64,000 nt of DNA. It comes from Neoroseomonas sp943370125 (GTDB lineage Bacteria > Pseudomonadota > Alphaproteobacteria > Acetobacterales > Acetobacteraceae). Each line of letters starts with the position of its first letter. The first letter of the stretch is position 1. The position numbers were made by a program, and so were the translations under genes. The notes beneath the pieces were generated by a model. That model was not told the DNA's origin and did not search any database. It worked only from the letters and a program-made list of their open reading frames with translations. Positions 38,885 through 48,334 of this stretch are shown here, piece after piece. Location of the stretch: the NCBI GenBank assembly GCA_943370125.1, contig CALRPR020000002.1, forward strand, positions 24,814 to 88,813. Direction: 5' to 3'.

Positions 38885-40150
38885 ATGACCGAAGCCGTCC
38901 GCGTTACCCGTCTTGCCAATGGCCTGACTGTCGTTTCCGAAAACATGCCGCGCGTGGAAACCGTTTCCTTCGGCGCCTATGTTTCGGTCGGCACGCGGCA
39001 CGAAACGCCGGAAGACAATGGCGTTTCCCACTTCCTGGAACATATGGCCTTCAAGGGCACAGGGCGGCGCGATGCGGCGGCGATTGCGCGGGAGATTGAA
39101 AATGTCGGCGGGCACCTCAATGCCTATACCGCCCGCGAACAAACCGCCTATTACGCCAAGGTATTGAAGGAAGACACGGCACTCGCCGTTGATATCATCG
39201 GCGATATTCTGACGCATTCGACCTTTGAGCCTGAGGAAGTTGAACGCGAACGCGGCGTGATTTTGCAGGAAATTGGCCAGGCGAATGATACGCCGGATGA
39301 TATTGTGTTCGACCATTTCCAAACCACTGCCTTTCCGGATCAGCCCATGGGCCGGCCAGTGCTGGGCACGGAGGGGTCAATTAAAGCCATGACGCGCGAC
39401 GCGCTCAGGGGCTATATGGGCCGCAATTACGGGCCTTCTTCCATGGTGGTCGCCGGCGCTGGCGCGCTGGATCATGACACGCTGCTTGACCTGGTCGGCA
39501 AGCATTTCGCCGATCTGCCCGAGGTGGATATCGCAACCCCAGAAGCGGCGCGCTATGCCGGCGGCGAATTCCGCGAAGAACGCGAATTGGACCAGGTGCA
39601 TATCGTGCTTGGCTTTCCTTCCGTCCCCTATCTCGATCCCATGCATTGGCCGACCCAGGTTCTGGGCACGCTTTTGGGTGGTGGCATGTCATCGCGGCTA
39701 TTTCAGGAAATCCGTGAAAAGCGCGGTCTGGTTTATTCCATCTATGCCTTTGCCTCGCCCTTCCGGGATGGCGGCTTGTTCCAGATTTATGCCGGCACCG
39801 GTGAGAAGGAAGCCGCTGAATTGATGCCGGTGACGCTTGAGGAATTGATCAAGGTGCAGCGTGACGTGACCGAGGATGAATTGGCCCGCGCCAAGGCGCA
39901 GCTGCGCGCTTCCTTGCTCATGTCCTTGGAATCCACCGGCAGCCGCTGTGAACAGCTTGCGCGGCAATTGCAGGTGCATGGCCGCGTGATCCCAATTGAG
40001 GAAACCAAGCAGCGCATCGCCTCGGTGACGGTTGAACAAGTGCAGCAGGCCGCTGCCCGCGCCTTCCGCCAGCGTCCAACATTGGCGGTGATGGGGCCGT
40101 CCGGGCAGGTGCCCTCGGTTGGCGCGATCATGGAGAAGCTTGCGGCATGA
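38885..40150 (+). CDS. M16 family zinc peptidase (processing-peptidase-like)
   Basis: A 421-residue inverzincin with HFLEHMAFKGTG (HxxEH at 49-53), the metal ligands, the downstream ERGVILQE segment and the C-terminal half with LGGGMSSRLFQEIREKRGLVYS. This is the single-chain M16B type close to mitochondrial processing peptidase, acting on small unfolded peptides. The start at 38885 lies 16 bp after thrC; a longer ATG at 38858 overlaps it. It ends by ATGA overlap with the PmbA-like gene, so the two peptidase-related genes are co-translated. Confidence 0.9.
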   Translation: MTEAVRVTRLANGLTVVSENMPRVETVSFGAYVSVGTRHETPEDNGVSHFLEHMAFKGTGRRDAAAIAREIENVGGHLNAYTAREQTAYYAKVLKEDTALAVDIIGDILTHSTFEPEEVERERGVILQEIGQANDTPDDIVFDHFQTTAFPDQPMGRPVLGTEGSIKAMTRDALRGYMGRNYGPSSMVVAGAGALDHDTLLDLVGKHFADLPEVDIATPEAARYAGGEFREERELDQVHIVLGFPSVPYLDPMHWPTQVLGTLLGGGMSSRLFQEIREKRGLVYSIYAFASPFRDGGLFQIYAGTGEKEAAELMPVTLEELIKVQRDVTEDELARAKAQLRASLLMSLESTGSRCEQLARQLQVHGRVIPIEETKQRIASVTVEQVQQAAARAFRQRPTLAVMGPSGQVPSVGAIMEKLAA

Positions 40151-41472
40151 ACCGGCTGGATGCGCTTGCTGATCTGATCAAGGCCGCGCGCGCGGCGGGG
40201 GCGGATGCGGCGGATGCGTTGCTGGTTGCCTCAACCTCGCTTTCCGTGGATCGGCGCCTGGGGGCGATTGAAAAGCTGGAACGCTCCGAAAGTGTCGATC
40301 TTGGCTTGCGGGTGTTTATCGGCAAGCGCCAGGCGATTGTCGCTTCCACGGAACCGGACCCAAAGGGTTTTGCCGCTTTGGCGGAACGCGCGGTGGCGAT
40401 GGCGCGCGTGGTGCCGGAAGACCCATTCGCTGGCCTGCCGGCGGCCGTTGCCATTCCTGCCCGCGCGCTGGATTTGGAAGACCCAACTGAACCCACGGCG
40501 GAAACCCTGCTGGCCCGTGCCGCGCTGGCGGAAGAAGCGGCGCTGGCGGTGAAGGGCATCACTAATAGTGAAGGCGCCGGCGCCGGTTGGGGTCGGACGG
40601 AGGTTGCCCTGGTTTCGTCCAATGGTTTCGCCGGGCAATATGCGCGCACATCGCATGGCATTTCCGCGACCGCTGTCGCCGGCCAAGGCACGGGGATGGA
40701 GCGGGATTATGATTACTGGCAGGCGGTCTATCTGGCCGATCTGCCGGACCCCGCCTTGGTTGGGCGCGTTGCGGCGGAAAAGGCAGTGCGTCGGTTGAAC
40801 CCGGTGCGCGCCAAGACCGCGCGCATTCCGGTGGTGCTGGACCCGCGTGTTTCAGGTTCCATCCTTGGGCATTTGATGGGCGCCATCAATGGCGCGGCGG
40901 TGGCGCGCGGCACGTCCTTTCTGAAGGATTCCATGAGCCAGCAAATCCTGCCCAAGGGTCTGACGGTGCATGATGACCCGACGCGCCCGCGCGGCCTCAG
41001 GTCCCGCCCCTTTGATGGGGAAGGCATGCCCGGCGCGCCCCGCGCCATTGTGCAGGATGGTGTGCTGACAAGCTGGATCATGGATTGGCGCAGCGCCCGG
41101 CAATTGGGCCTGGCTTCCACCGGCCATGCCAGCCGCGGCACCGGCGGCCCGCCTGGCCCGGCGCCGAGCAATCTGTGGCTTTCACCTGGGATTCTGAGCC
41201 CGGCTGAGCTTATGGCCGATATCAAGGAAGGGCTTTACGTCACGGAATTGATCGGCATGGGCGTGAATGGCGTGACGGGCGATTACAGCCGCGGCGCGGC
41301 GGGCTTCATGATCCGGGGTGGGGTGCTGGCAGAAGCGGTGAGCGAGATCACCATCGCCGGCAATCTGAAGCAGATGTTCCTGAACCTGACCGCCGCCAAT
41401 GATCTGGTCTTCCGGCGCGGGACGGATTGCCCGACCCTTCGGATTGAAGGGCTGACCCTGGCGGGGGCGTGA
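40147..41472 (+). CDS. PmbA/TldE-like metalloprotease-family subunit
   Basis: The 441-residue protein has the TldD/PmbA fold marks: DLGLRVFIGKRQAIVAST, VLDPRVSGSILGHLMG, GTSFLKDSMSQQILP and the C-terminal RGGVLAEAVSEITIAGNLKQM. It lacks the HExxxH zinc motif of TldD, so it is the TldE/PmbA-type partner that needs a TldD elsewhere. The pair processes small peptides or antitoxins. Start is ATGA-coupled to the M16 peptidase. The TldD gene is not in this window. Confidence 0.85.
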   Translation: MNRLDALADLIKAARAAGADAADALLVASTSLSVDRRLGAIEKLERSESVDLGLRVFIGKRQAIVASTEPDPKGFAALAERAVAMARVVPEDPFAGLPAAVAIPARALDLEDPTEPTAETLLARAALAEEAALAVKGITNSEGAGAGWGRTEVALVSSNGFAGQYARTSHGISATAVAGQGTGMERDYDYWQAVYLADLPDPALVGRVAAEKAVRRLNPVRAKTARIPVVLDPRVSGSILGHLMGAINGAAVARGTSFLKDSMSQQILPKGLTVHDDPTRPRGLRSRPFDGEGMPGAPRAIVQDGVLTSWIMDWRSARQLGLASTGHASRGTGGPPGPAPSNLWLSPGILSPAELMADIKEGLYVTELIGMGVNGVTGDYSRGAAGFMIRGGVLAEAVSEITIAGNLKQMFLNLTAANDLVFRRGTDCPTLRIEGLTLAGA

Positions 41473-41540
41473 GGTGCCATTGACCGCTTGCGTCCTACCC
41501 GGCGCTTGGGTTACGCAATTGTTGCAAAGGGGCGCCCTGC

Positions 41541-43013
41541 ATGGACCGGCCATTGGCTGAAATCTCTGTCGCTGAATTGATGACCGCGGCGCGGCAGCTC
41601 CGCCACGCTTCGGCGCTGGTGGTGGGTGATGCCATGCTGGACCGCTATGTCTATGGCCGGGCGCAGCGCATCAGCCCGGAAGCGCCGGTGCCGGTTCTGA
41701 CCGTGGAACGCGAAATCGCCATGCCAGGCGGTGCCGGGAATGTGGTGCGCAACCTGACCGCGCTTGGCGCGGCGGTGGCCTTTGTTTCCGTGGTGGGCGA
41801 TGATCAGGCCGGCAGTGACCTGACCGGGCTGATCGGTGGGCAGCCGGGGGTCGAGCCCTGGTTGCTGGTGCAAACTGGGCGCGCCACCACGACGAAGACG
41901 CGCTTTCTGGCCAATGGTCAGCACATGCTGCGCGCGGATCATGAGGAAGTGGCGCCAATCCAGCAGCGGCTTGCGGATAGGCTGGTGCGCATTGCCGGTG
42001 ACGCCGCGGCTGCCACCACGGTGATGGTGCTGTCAGATTACGGCAAGGGCGTGCTGGCCGGCGATACGGCGGCGCGGCTGATCCAGGCGGCGCGGGCGGC
42101 GGGCCGGCGCGTTGTGGTGGACCCCAAGGGGCGCGACTATAGCCGTTATGCCGGGGCTGATTTGGTGACACCGAACCGGGCGGAACTCGCGGAAGCCACC
42201 GGCATGCCGGTGGATACGGAAGAAGATATCGTCGCTGCCTTGCGGGCGCTGCGTGATGCGCATGGCTTTGGCGCCGTGCTGGTGACGCGCAGCGAAGATG
42301 GCATGACGCTTTTGGAAGGCGACAAGCTGCATCATTTCCCGGCGGAAGCCGCCGAAGTGCAGGATGTCTCTGGCGCGGGGGATACGGTTGTCGCCACCAT
42401 CGCTGCCGGGCTAGGCGCCAAGCTGCCGCTGGCCGTCGCCGTGCGGCTGGCCAATATCGCTGCCGGCATTGCTGTCGGTAAGGTTGGCACCGCCGTCACG
42501 CGGGAAGAGGAAATCCTGGAAGCGCTCGGGCCCGAACGCGGGGCGCTGCGTAAGGTGATGTCTCGTTCTGCCGCCCTGGAGCAGGTGGAACGCTGGCGCC
42601 GGCGCGGCTGGCGCGTGGGCTTCACCAATGGCTGCTTTGATCTTTTACACCCGGGCCATGTGCATTTGCTGGAGCAATCGCGGTCCTGGTGTGACCGGCT
42701 GGTGGTTGGCCTGAACAGTGATGACAGTGTGAAGCGCCTGAAGGGCCCGGCACGGCCCATTCAGAATGAAGCGGCACGCGCTGCCGTGCTGGCTTCCTTG
42801 GCGACGGTGGATTGCGTCACGGTTTTCGATGAGGAAACGCCGCTGGAATTGATCCGGCTGTTTCAGCCCGAAGTGCTGGTGAAGGGCGCCGATTACACGG
42901 TGGAAACCGTGGTGGGGGCCGAGATTGTGCAGGGCTATGGCGGGCAGGTGCGGCTGGCCGAATTGCTGCCCGGCAATAGCACCACCGCCACCGTGGCGCG
43001 GATGAAGGGCTGA
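41541..43013 (+). CDS. hldE: Bifunctional heptose 7-phosphate kinase/1-phosphate adenylyltransferase (HldE)
   Basis: A 490-residue fusion. The N-terminal PfkB-type kinase has GGAGNVVRNL and DVSGAGDTV; the C-terminal nucleotidyltransferase has NGCFDLLHPGHVHLL with HPGH at 370-373, and VKGADYTVE. It phosphorylates D-glycero-D-manno-heptose 7-phosphate and then adenylylates it, making ADP-heptose for the LPS inner core. It converges with mmcB, whose stop lies 7 bp away. The LPS link fits with the lipid A cluster elsewhere in the window. Confidence 0.93.
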   Translation: MDRPLAEISVAELMTAARQLRHASALVVGDAMLDRYVYGRAQRISPEAPVPVLTVEREIAMPGGAGNVVRNLTALGAAVAFVSVVGDDQAGSDLTGLIGGQPGVEPWLLVQTGRATTTKTRFLANGQHMLRADHEEVAPIQQRLADRLVRIAGDAAAATTVMVLSDYGKGVLAGDTAARLIQAARAAGRRVVVDPKGRDYSRYAGADLVTPNRAELAEATGMPVDTEEDIVAALRALRDAHGFGAVLVTRSEDGMTLLEGDKLHHFPAEAAEVQDVSGAGDTVVATIAAGLGAKLPLAVAVRLANIAAGIAVGKVGTAVTREEEILEALGPERGALRKVMSRSAALEQVERWRRRGWRVGFTNGCFDLLHPGHVHLLEQSRSWCDRLVVGLNSDDSVKRLKGPARPIQNEAARAAVLASLATVDCVTVFDEETPLELIRLFQPEVLVKGADYTVETVVGAEIVQGYGGQVRLAELLPGNSTTATVARMKG

Positions 43014-43019
43014 ACCCGA

Positions 43020-43490
43020 CTACTCCAGCTTGAGCGCGGCATTCACTTCCCGCGCTGAATCAGGGTCTTGCAGCGCGGCCAAGCGGCCGGCCGCCAGCAC
43101 GGCGAAGCGGTGCAGAAGCGCGCGGCGGCGGGGCGGCGAAAGCCGCATCAGCGGTGCGTCGCGGATCACGGCCACTTCCAGCCTATCCGTCACCAGTAGT
43201 CCGACATCTTCCGGCAGGATTTCTCGTGGGAAATCCATGTCCACGGCGAAATAGAGCTGGTCGCACCAATCCCGATAATCCTGCCATTTCTCATCCGCGA
43301 GGAAATCCTCGGCGGTGGATTTCACTTCAATGGCGATGAAGCTGCCATTATCGGTCAGCGCGATGATATCGGGCCGGCGGCTATCAGGCAGCGGCATTTG
43401 CGCCACCGGCGCCCAGCCGGCCAGCGCGCAATGGCGCATGGCGGCGCGCACGATGCGATTTGCCCGAAGGGCGGCGGTGATCTTGTCCAT
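43020..43490 (-). CDS. mmcB: MmcB-like DNA repair endonuclease family protein
   Basis: The 156-residue protein has a PD-(D/E)xK-like nuclease pattern: RRPDIIAL, then FIAIEVKSTAEDFLADEKW, with the Asp and ExK in order. MmcB proteins in Alphaproteobacteria are SOS/DNA-damage-associated putative endonucleases, often with imuA-dnaE2 functions. The start at 43490 is followed by MDKIT; the open stretch upstream is unlike the family. It stands alone and convergent with hldE. Confidence 0.85.
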   Translation of the reverse strand: MDKITAALRANRIVRAAMRHCALAGWAPVAQMPLPDSRRPDIIALTDNGSFIAIEVKSTAEDFLADEKWQDYRDWCDQLYFAVDMDFPREILPEDVGLLVTDRLEVAVIRDAPLMRLSPPRRRALLHRFAVLAAGRLAALQDPDSAREVNAALKLE

Positions 43491-43636
43491 GAGGGAAGCT
43501 TTCCGTCCCGAAGCGGGCGGCGTCAAGGGAAAAGGTCCCGCCCGACCGGGCCATGGGAAAATCCCCAAAGCCATGCTGGCGCAAAGCTCAACTCTGAATT
43601 AAAGACGCCCCTCGCCCCATATAAAGGGGCTGGCCA

Positions 43637-43650
43637 GGGGTATTGACCCC
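43637..43650 (+). other. Small hairpin in the gltB leader
   Basis: GGGGT-ATTG-ACCCC lies 26 bases before the gltB start. The 185 bp between the mmcB start and gltB hold no gene; a further dyad, CCCCATATAAAGGGG, precedes this hairpin. It may be part of a regulated leader; no known riboswitch was recognised. Confidence 0.3.
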
Positions 43651-43675
43651 GGCGGAGCATTGAAGAGCGAAAGAT

Positions 43676-46600
43676 ATGGGACTGCCCGAAAAGCAAGGTC
43701 TTTACGATCCCCGGAACGAGCATGACGCCTGCGGCGTTGGCTTCATTGCGGATATCAAGGGCCGAAAGTCGAACGATATCATCCGCCAAGGCCTGCAAAT
43801 CCTGGTCAATCTGGACCATCGCGGCGCGGTGGGCGCTGACCCGCTGATGGGTGATGGCGCCGGCTGCCTGATCCAGATGCCCGACAAACTGCTCCGCCAC
43901 TGGGCCGAAAGCCAGGGCAAAACCCTGCCCGCGCCTGGTCGCTATGCGGTGGCCATGTGCTTCCTGCCGCGGGATGAGGCTTCCCGCGCGGTCGCGATCC
44001 AAAGCATTGAAGGCTATGTGACCGCTGAGCGGCAGACGCTGCTCGGCTGGCGCGAAGTGCCGACCACGCTGGATGGCCTCGGCAAGGCCGTGATCGCCAG
44101 CATGCCGGTGATCCGCCAGGCGATCATCGCCGCCAGCGACAGCATCAAGGATCAGGACGCGTTTGAACGGAAAATCCTGACCATCCGCAAGCAGGCGCTG
44201 AATAAATTCCGCGAATTGGCCACCGCCAAGGGGCTGCCGGCGGATGCTGACCTTTATATGCCATCCTTTTCGACGCGCACTGTGGTGTACAAAGGGCTAT
44301 TGCTCGCAGGGCAGGTTGGCAGCTTCTATGATGATCTGCGCAACCCGCTGACAGAAAGCGCGCTTGCTTTGGTGCATCAGCGCTTTTCGACCAATACCTT
44401 CCCTTCCTGGAAGCTGGCGCATCCTTATCGCTTCCTGGCGCATAATGGCGAAATCAATACCGTGCGCGGCAATGTGAATTGGATGTATGCGCGGCGCGGG
44501 TCCATGTCCTCACCGTTGCTGGGGCCGGATTTGGACAAGATGTGGCCGCTGATACCGCATGGCCAATCGGATACCGCCTGCATTGATAATGCCTTGGAAA
44601 TCCTGGTGGCGGGTGGTTATTCCCTGTCTCATGCGATGATGATGCTGATCCCGGAAGCCTGGGCGGGTAATCCGCTGATGGATGCGGATCGGCGCGCCTT
44701 CTATGAATATCACGCGGCGTTGATGGAACCCTGGGATGGGCCGGCTGCGATTGCCTTCACCGATGGCCGCCAGATTGGTGCGACGCTCGACCGCAATGGC
44801 CTGCGCCCCGCGCGCTACATCATCACCAATGATGACAAGGTGGTGCTGGCATCCGAAGTGGGTGTGCTGCCGATTCCGGAAGAAAGCATCCGCCACAAAT
44901 GGCGCCTGCAACCTGGCCGCATGCTGCTGATTGATCTGGATGCCGGGCGCATTATTGATGATGCCGAAATCAAACAGAAGCTCGCCAGCGAACACCCCTA
45001 TGCTGAATGGCTGAAGAACACGCAGTTCAAGCTGGAAGAACTGCCCGGTGTGCCGGCGGAAATGCCGATGGAACGCACACAGGACGCGAAGGGCTTGCTG
45101 CGTGATCAGCAGGCGTTTGGCTATACGCAGGAAGACCTCAATTTCTTCCTGGAACCCATGGGGCGTGATGGGGATGACCCGATAGGTTCCATGGGGACCG
45201 ATACGCCGCTCGCGGTGCTGTCCAATAAATCCAAGCTGTTGTTCCATTACTTCAAGCAGAATTTCGCGCAGGTCACCAATCCGCCGATTGACCCGATCCG
45301 CGAGGAATTGGTGATGTCGCTGGTTTCCATGATTGGGCCGCGGCCCAATCTGCTCGGGCGGCAGGCTGGCCATCATTACCGGCTGGAAGTGGCGCAGCCG
45401 ATCCTGACCAATGAGGATCTGGCGAAGATCAGGGGCATCAAGGCGCTGGCTGGCGATGCCTTCCGCACCCAGACGCTGGATGCGACCTGGCCGGCCAAGG
45501 ATGGCGCGGATGGGCTGGCGTCGGCATTGGAGAAATTGTGTTCCGCCGCGACGGAAGCGGTGCTGGCGGGCCATAACATCCTGGTGCTGTCTGATCGTGC
45601 GGTATCCGCTGAACGCATTGCCATTCCATCGCTGCTGGCAACAGCGGCGGTGCATCATCATTTGATCCGCCAGGGCTTGCGGACTTCTACCGGGCTTGTG
45701 GTGGAAACGGGTGAGGCGCGGCAGGTGCATCATTTCTGCGTGCTGGCGGGTTATGGCGCGGAAGCGGTGAACCCCTATCTTGCCTTTGAAACGCTGGAAC
45801 AAATCCGCCAGCGGGTGGATATGAAGCTGAAGCCTTATGAGGTGCAGAAGAACTTCATCAAGGCAATCGGCAAGGGCGTGATGAAGGTGATGTCCAAGAT
45901 GGGCATCAGCACTTATCAATCCTATTGCGGCGCGCAAATCTTCGACGCGGTTGGGCTTTCCACCAGCTTTGTGGAGAAATACTTCACCGGTACCGCCACC
46001 ACCATTGAAGGTGCCGGCATTGCCGAAATTGCGGCGGAAGCCGTGCAGCGCCATCAGGCGGCCTTTGGTGACAACCCGATCTATCGTGATTTATTGGATG
46101 TGGGCGGTGATTACGCGCTGCGCTTGCGTGGCGAAGATCATGCCTGGACGTCTGAGAGCGTTTCCAACCTGCAACACGCCGTGCGCGGCAATTCGGCTGA
46201 TATTTACAAGGATTTCGCGAAGACCATCAACGACCAAAGCCGCCGCTTGCTGACCATTCGCGGCTTGATGGAATTCAAATTCGCGGAACAAGCGATCCCG
46301 CTTGAGGAAGTTGAACCGGCGCATGAGATCGTCAAGCGCTTCGCCACGGGTGCGATGAGCTTCGGTTCCATCAGCCGTGAAGCGCATACGACGCTGGCGA
46401 TTGCCATGAACCGCATCGGCGGGCGCTCCAATACTGGCGAGGGTGGTGAGGAAGCGGATCGCTTCACGCCCATGGCGAATGGCGATTCCATGCGTTCCGC
46501 CATCAAGCAGGTGGCATCTGGGCGCTTTGGCGTGACAGCGGAATATCTGGTCAATGCCGATGATATCCAGATCAAGATGGCGCAAGGGGCGAAGCCTGGT

Positions 46601-48313
46601 GAAGGTGGGCAGCTTCCGGGCCATAAGGTGGACAAGAACATCGCCCGCGTCAGGCATTCCACACCTGGCGTTGGCCTGATTTCTCCGCCGCCGCATCACG
46701 ATATTTATTCGATCGAGGATTTGGCGCAGCTCATTCACGATCTGAAAAACGTGAATAAGCGCGCGCGGATTTCGGTGAAGCTCGTTTCTGAAGTGGGCGT
46801 TGGCACAGTGGCCGCTGGCGTTTCCAAGGCACGGGCGGATCATGTGACGATTTCTGGCTATGAGGGTGGCACGGGGGCTTCGCCCTTGACGTCCCTGACC
46901 CACGCCGGTTCGCCCTGGGAGATTGGGCTGGCTGAAACGCAGCAGACGCTGGTGCTGAATGGGCTGCGCGGGCGCATTGCCGTGCAGGTGGATGGCGGCT
47001 TGCGTACCGGGCGCGATGTCGTGATTGGCGCGCTGTTGGGGGCGGATGAATTCGGCTTCGCCACCGCGCCGTTGATCGCGGCTGGCTGCATCATGATGCG
47101 CAAATGCCACCTGAACACCTGCCCGGTTGGCATCGCAACGCAAGACCCGGTGCTGCGTGCGCGCTTCACCGGCATGCCGGAACATGTGATCAATTACTTC
47201 TTCTTCGTCGCCGAAGAAATGCGTGAGCTGATGGCGCAGCTGGGCTTCCGCACGGTAAACGAAATGGTGGGCCGCGTGGATCGGCTGAACATGCGCCCCG
47301 CGATTGACCACTGGAAGGCGAAGGGCGTTGATCTTTCCCGCATTCTCTATCAGCCGAAGCTGGTGGAAGGTGCGGCGATCCATCAATGCGAGACCCAGGA
47401 TCACGGGTTGGATCACATCCTGGATGTTGATCTGATCGCCGCCAGTAAGGATGCGCTGGAAAAGCAGCAGCCGGTGCGGATCGAACGCAGCATCATCAAC
47501 CTCAATCGCACCACGGGCGCGATGCTGTCCGGTGAGGTGGCGCTGCGTTATGGCCATGCGGGCTTGCCCGAAGATACGATCAGCATCGCCTTCAAGGGCA
47601 CGGCGGGGGGTAGCTTCGGCGCTTTCCTGGCGCGCGGCGTGTCGTTGGAATTGATCGGCGATGCCAATGATTACGTGGGCAAGGGGCTATCCGGTGGCCG
47701 CATTGCGGTGAAGCCTCCCGCTGGTGTGAACCGCGATCCTTCGGCCAATATTATTGTTGGCAACACGGTTCTGTATGGCGCGATTGCGGGCGAGGCCTAT
47801 TTCGAAGGTGTCGCAGGTGAGCGTTTTGCCGTGCGCAATTCCGGCGCGGTGACCGTGGCTGAAGGCTGCGGCGATCATGGTTGCGAATACATGACCGGCG
47901 GCGTGGTGGTGGTACTGGGTGCGACGGGGCGGAATTTCGCTGCCGGCATGTCGGGCGGTATTGCCTATGTTTATGATATCAACGGCAATTTCCGCGACAT
48001 GTGCAACACCAGCATCGTGGACCTTGAAGCGATTGGCGCCGCTGATGCCAGCGAGGATGGCAGGCCAAAGCAGCGCGCCCCATCCGCCTTTGATAATGGC
48101 ATGGGCGATATGCTGCGCTTCGATGCTGAGCGTCTGCGCATTCTGGTGGAGCGGCATTTGCTGATGACTGGCAGCGCGCGTGCCCGCGCGCTTCTGGAAG
48201 ATTGGGATGCGGCGCTGCCGCGCTTCGTGAAGGTGATGCCGCGGGATTACCGCCGCGCCTTGCTCGACCTGAAGGCCGAGCAAGCGGGTGGTGTCGCGGT
48301 TGCGGCCGAATAA
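43676..48313 (+). CDS. gltB: Glutamate synthase large subunit (GltB)
   Basis: This 1545-residue protein has full GltB architecture. A short propeptide ends before Cys19 (NEHDACGVGF), the class II amidotransferase nucleophile. The central and FMN-binding synthase domains follow (SVKLVSEVGVGTVAAGV, ISGYEGGTGASP). The 3Fe-4S cysteines are CIMMRKCHLNTC (C-x5-C-x4-C). The GXGXG beta-helix domain ends it (GGVVVVLGATGRNFAAGM). It makes glutamate from glutamine and 2-oxoglutarate with GltD in the cytoplasm. It lies 21 bp before gltD. Confidence 0.96.
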   Translation: MGLPEKQGLYDPRNEHDACGVGFIADIKGRKSNDIIRQGLQILVNLDHRGAVGADPLMGDGAGCLIQMPDKLLRHWAESQGKTLPAPGRYAVAMCFLPRDEASRAVAIQSIEGYVTAERQTLLGWREVPTTLDGLGKAVIASMPVIRQAIIAASDSIKDQDAFERKILTIRKQALNKFRELATAKGLPADADLYMPSFSTRTVVYKGLLLAGQVGSFYDDLRNPLTESALALVHQRFSTNTFPSWKLAHPYRFLAHNGEINTVRGNVNWMYARRGSMSSPLLGPDLDKMWPLIPHGQSDTACIDNALEILVAGGYSLSHAMMMLIPEAWAGNPLMDADRRAFYEYHAALMEPWDGPAAIAFTDGRQIGATLDRNGLRPARYIITNDDKVVLASEVGVLPIPEESIRHKWRLQPGRMLLIDLDAGRIIDDAEIKQKLASEHPYAEWLKNTQFKLEELPGVPAEMPMERTQDAKGLLRDQQAFGYTQEDLNFFLEPMGRDGDDPIGSMGTDTPLAVLSNKSKLLFHYFKQNFAQVTNPPIDPIREELVMSLVSMIGPRPNLLGRQAGHHYRLEVAQPILTNEDLAKIRGIKALAGDAFRTQTLDATWPAKDGADGLASALEKLCSAATEAVLAGHNILVLSDRAVSAERIAIPSLLATAAVHHHLIRQGLRTSTGLVVETGEARQVHHFCVLAGYGAEAVNPYLAFETLEQIRQRVDMKLKPYEVQKNFIKAIGKGVMKVMSKMGISTYQSYCGAQIFDAVGLSTSFVEKYFTGTATTIEGAGIAEIAAEAVQRHQAAFGDNPIYRDLLDVGGDYALRLRGEDHAWTSESVSNLQHAVRGNSADIYKDFAKTINDQSRRLLTIRGLMEFKFAEQAIPLEEVEPAHEIVKRFATGAMSFGSISREAHTTLAIAMNRIGGRSNTGEGGEEADRFTPMANGDSMRSAIKQVASGRFGVTAEYLVNADDIQIKMAQGAKPGEGGQLPGHKVDKNIARVRHSTPGVGLISPPPHHDIYSIEDLAQLIHDLKNVNKRARISVKLVSEVGVGTVAAGVSKARADHVTISGYEGGTGASPLTSLTHAGSPWEIGLAETQQTLVLNGLRGRIAVQVDGGLRTGRDVVIGALLGADEFGFATAPLIAAGCIMMRKCHLNTCPVGIATQDPVLRARFTGMPEHVINYFFFVAEEMRELMAQLGFRTVNEMVGRVDRLNMRPAIDHWKAKGVDLSRILYQPKLVEGAAIHQCETQDHGLDHILDVDLIAASKDALEKQQPVRIERSIINLNRTTGAMLSGEVALRYGHAGLPEDTISIAFKGTAGGSFGAFLARGVSLELIGDANDYVGKGLSGGRIAVKPPAGVNRDPSANIIVGNTVLYGAIAGEAYFEGVAGERFAVRNSGAVTVAEGCGDHGCEYMTGGVVVVLGATGRNFAAGMSGGIAYVYDINGNFRDMCNTSIVDLEAIGAADASEDGRPKQRAPSAFDNGMGDMLRFDAERLRILVERHLLMTGSARARALLEDWDAALPRFVKVMPRDYRRALLDLKAEQAGGVAVAAE

Positions 48314-48334
48314 GCCGCGAGGAGGAATAGCGTT

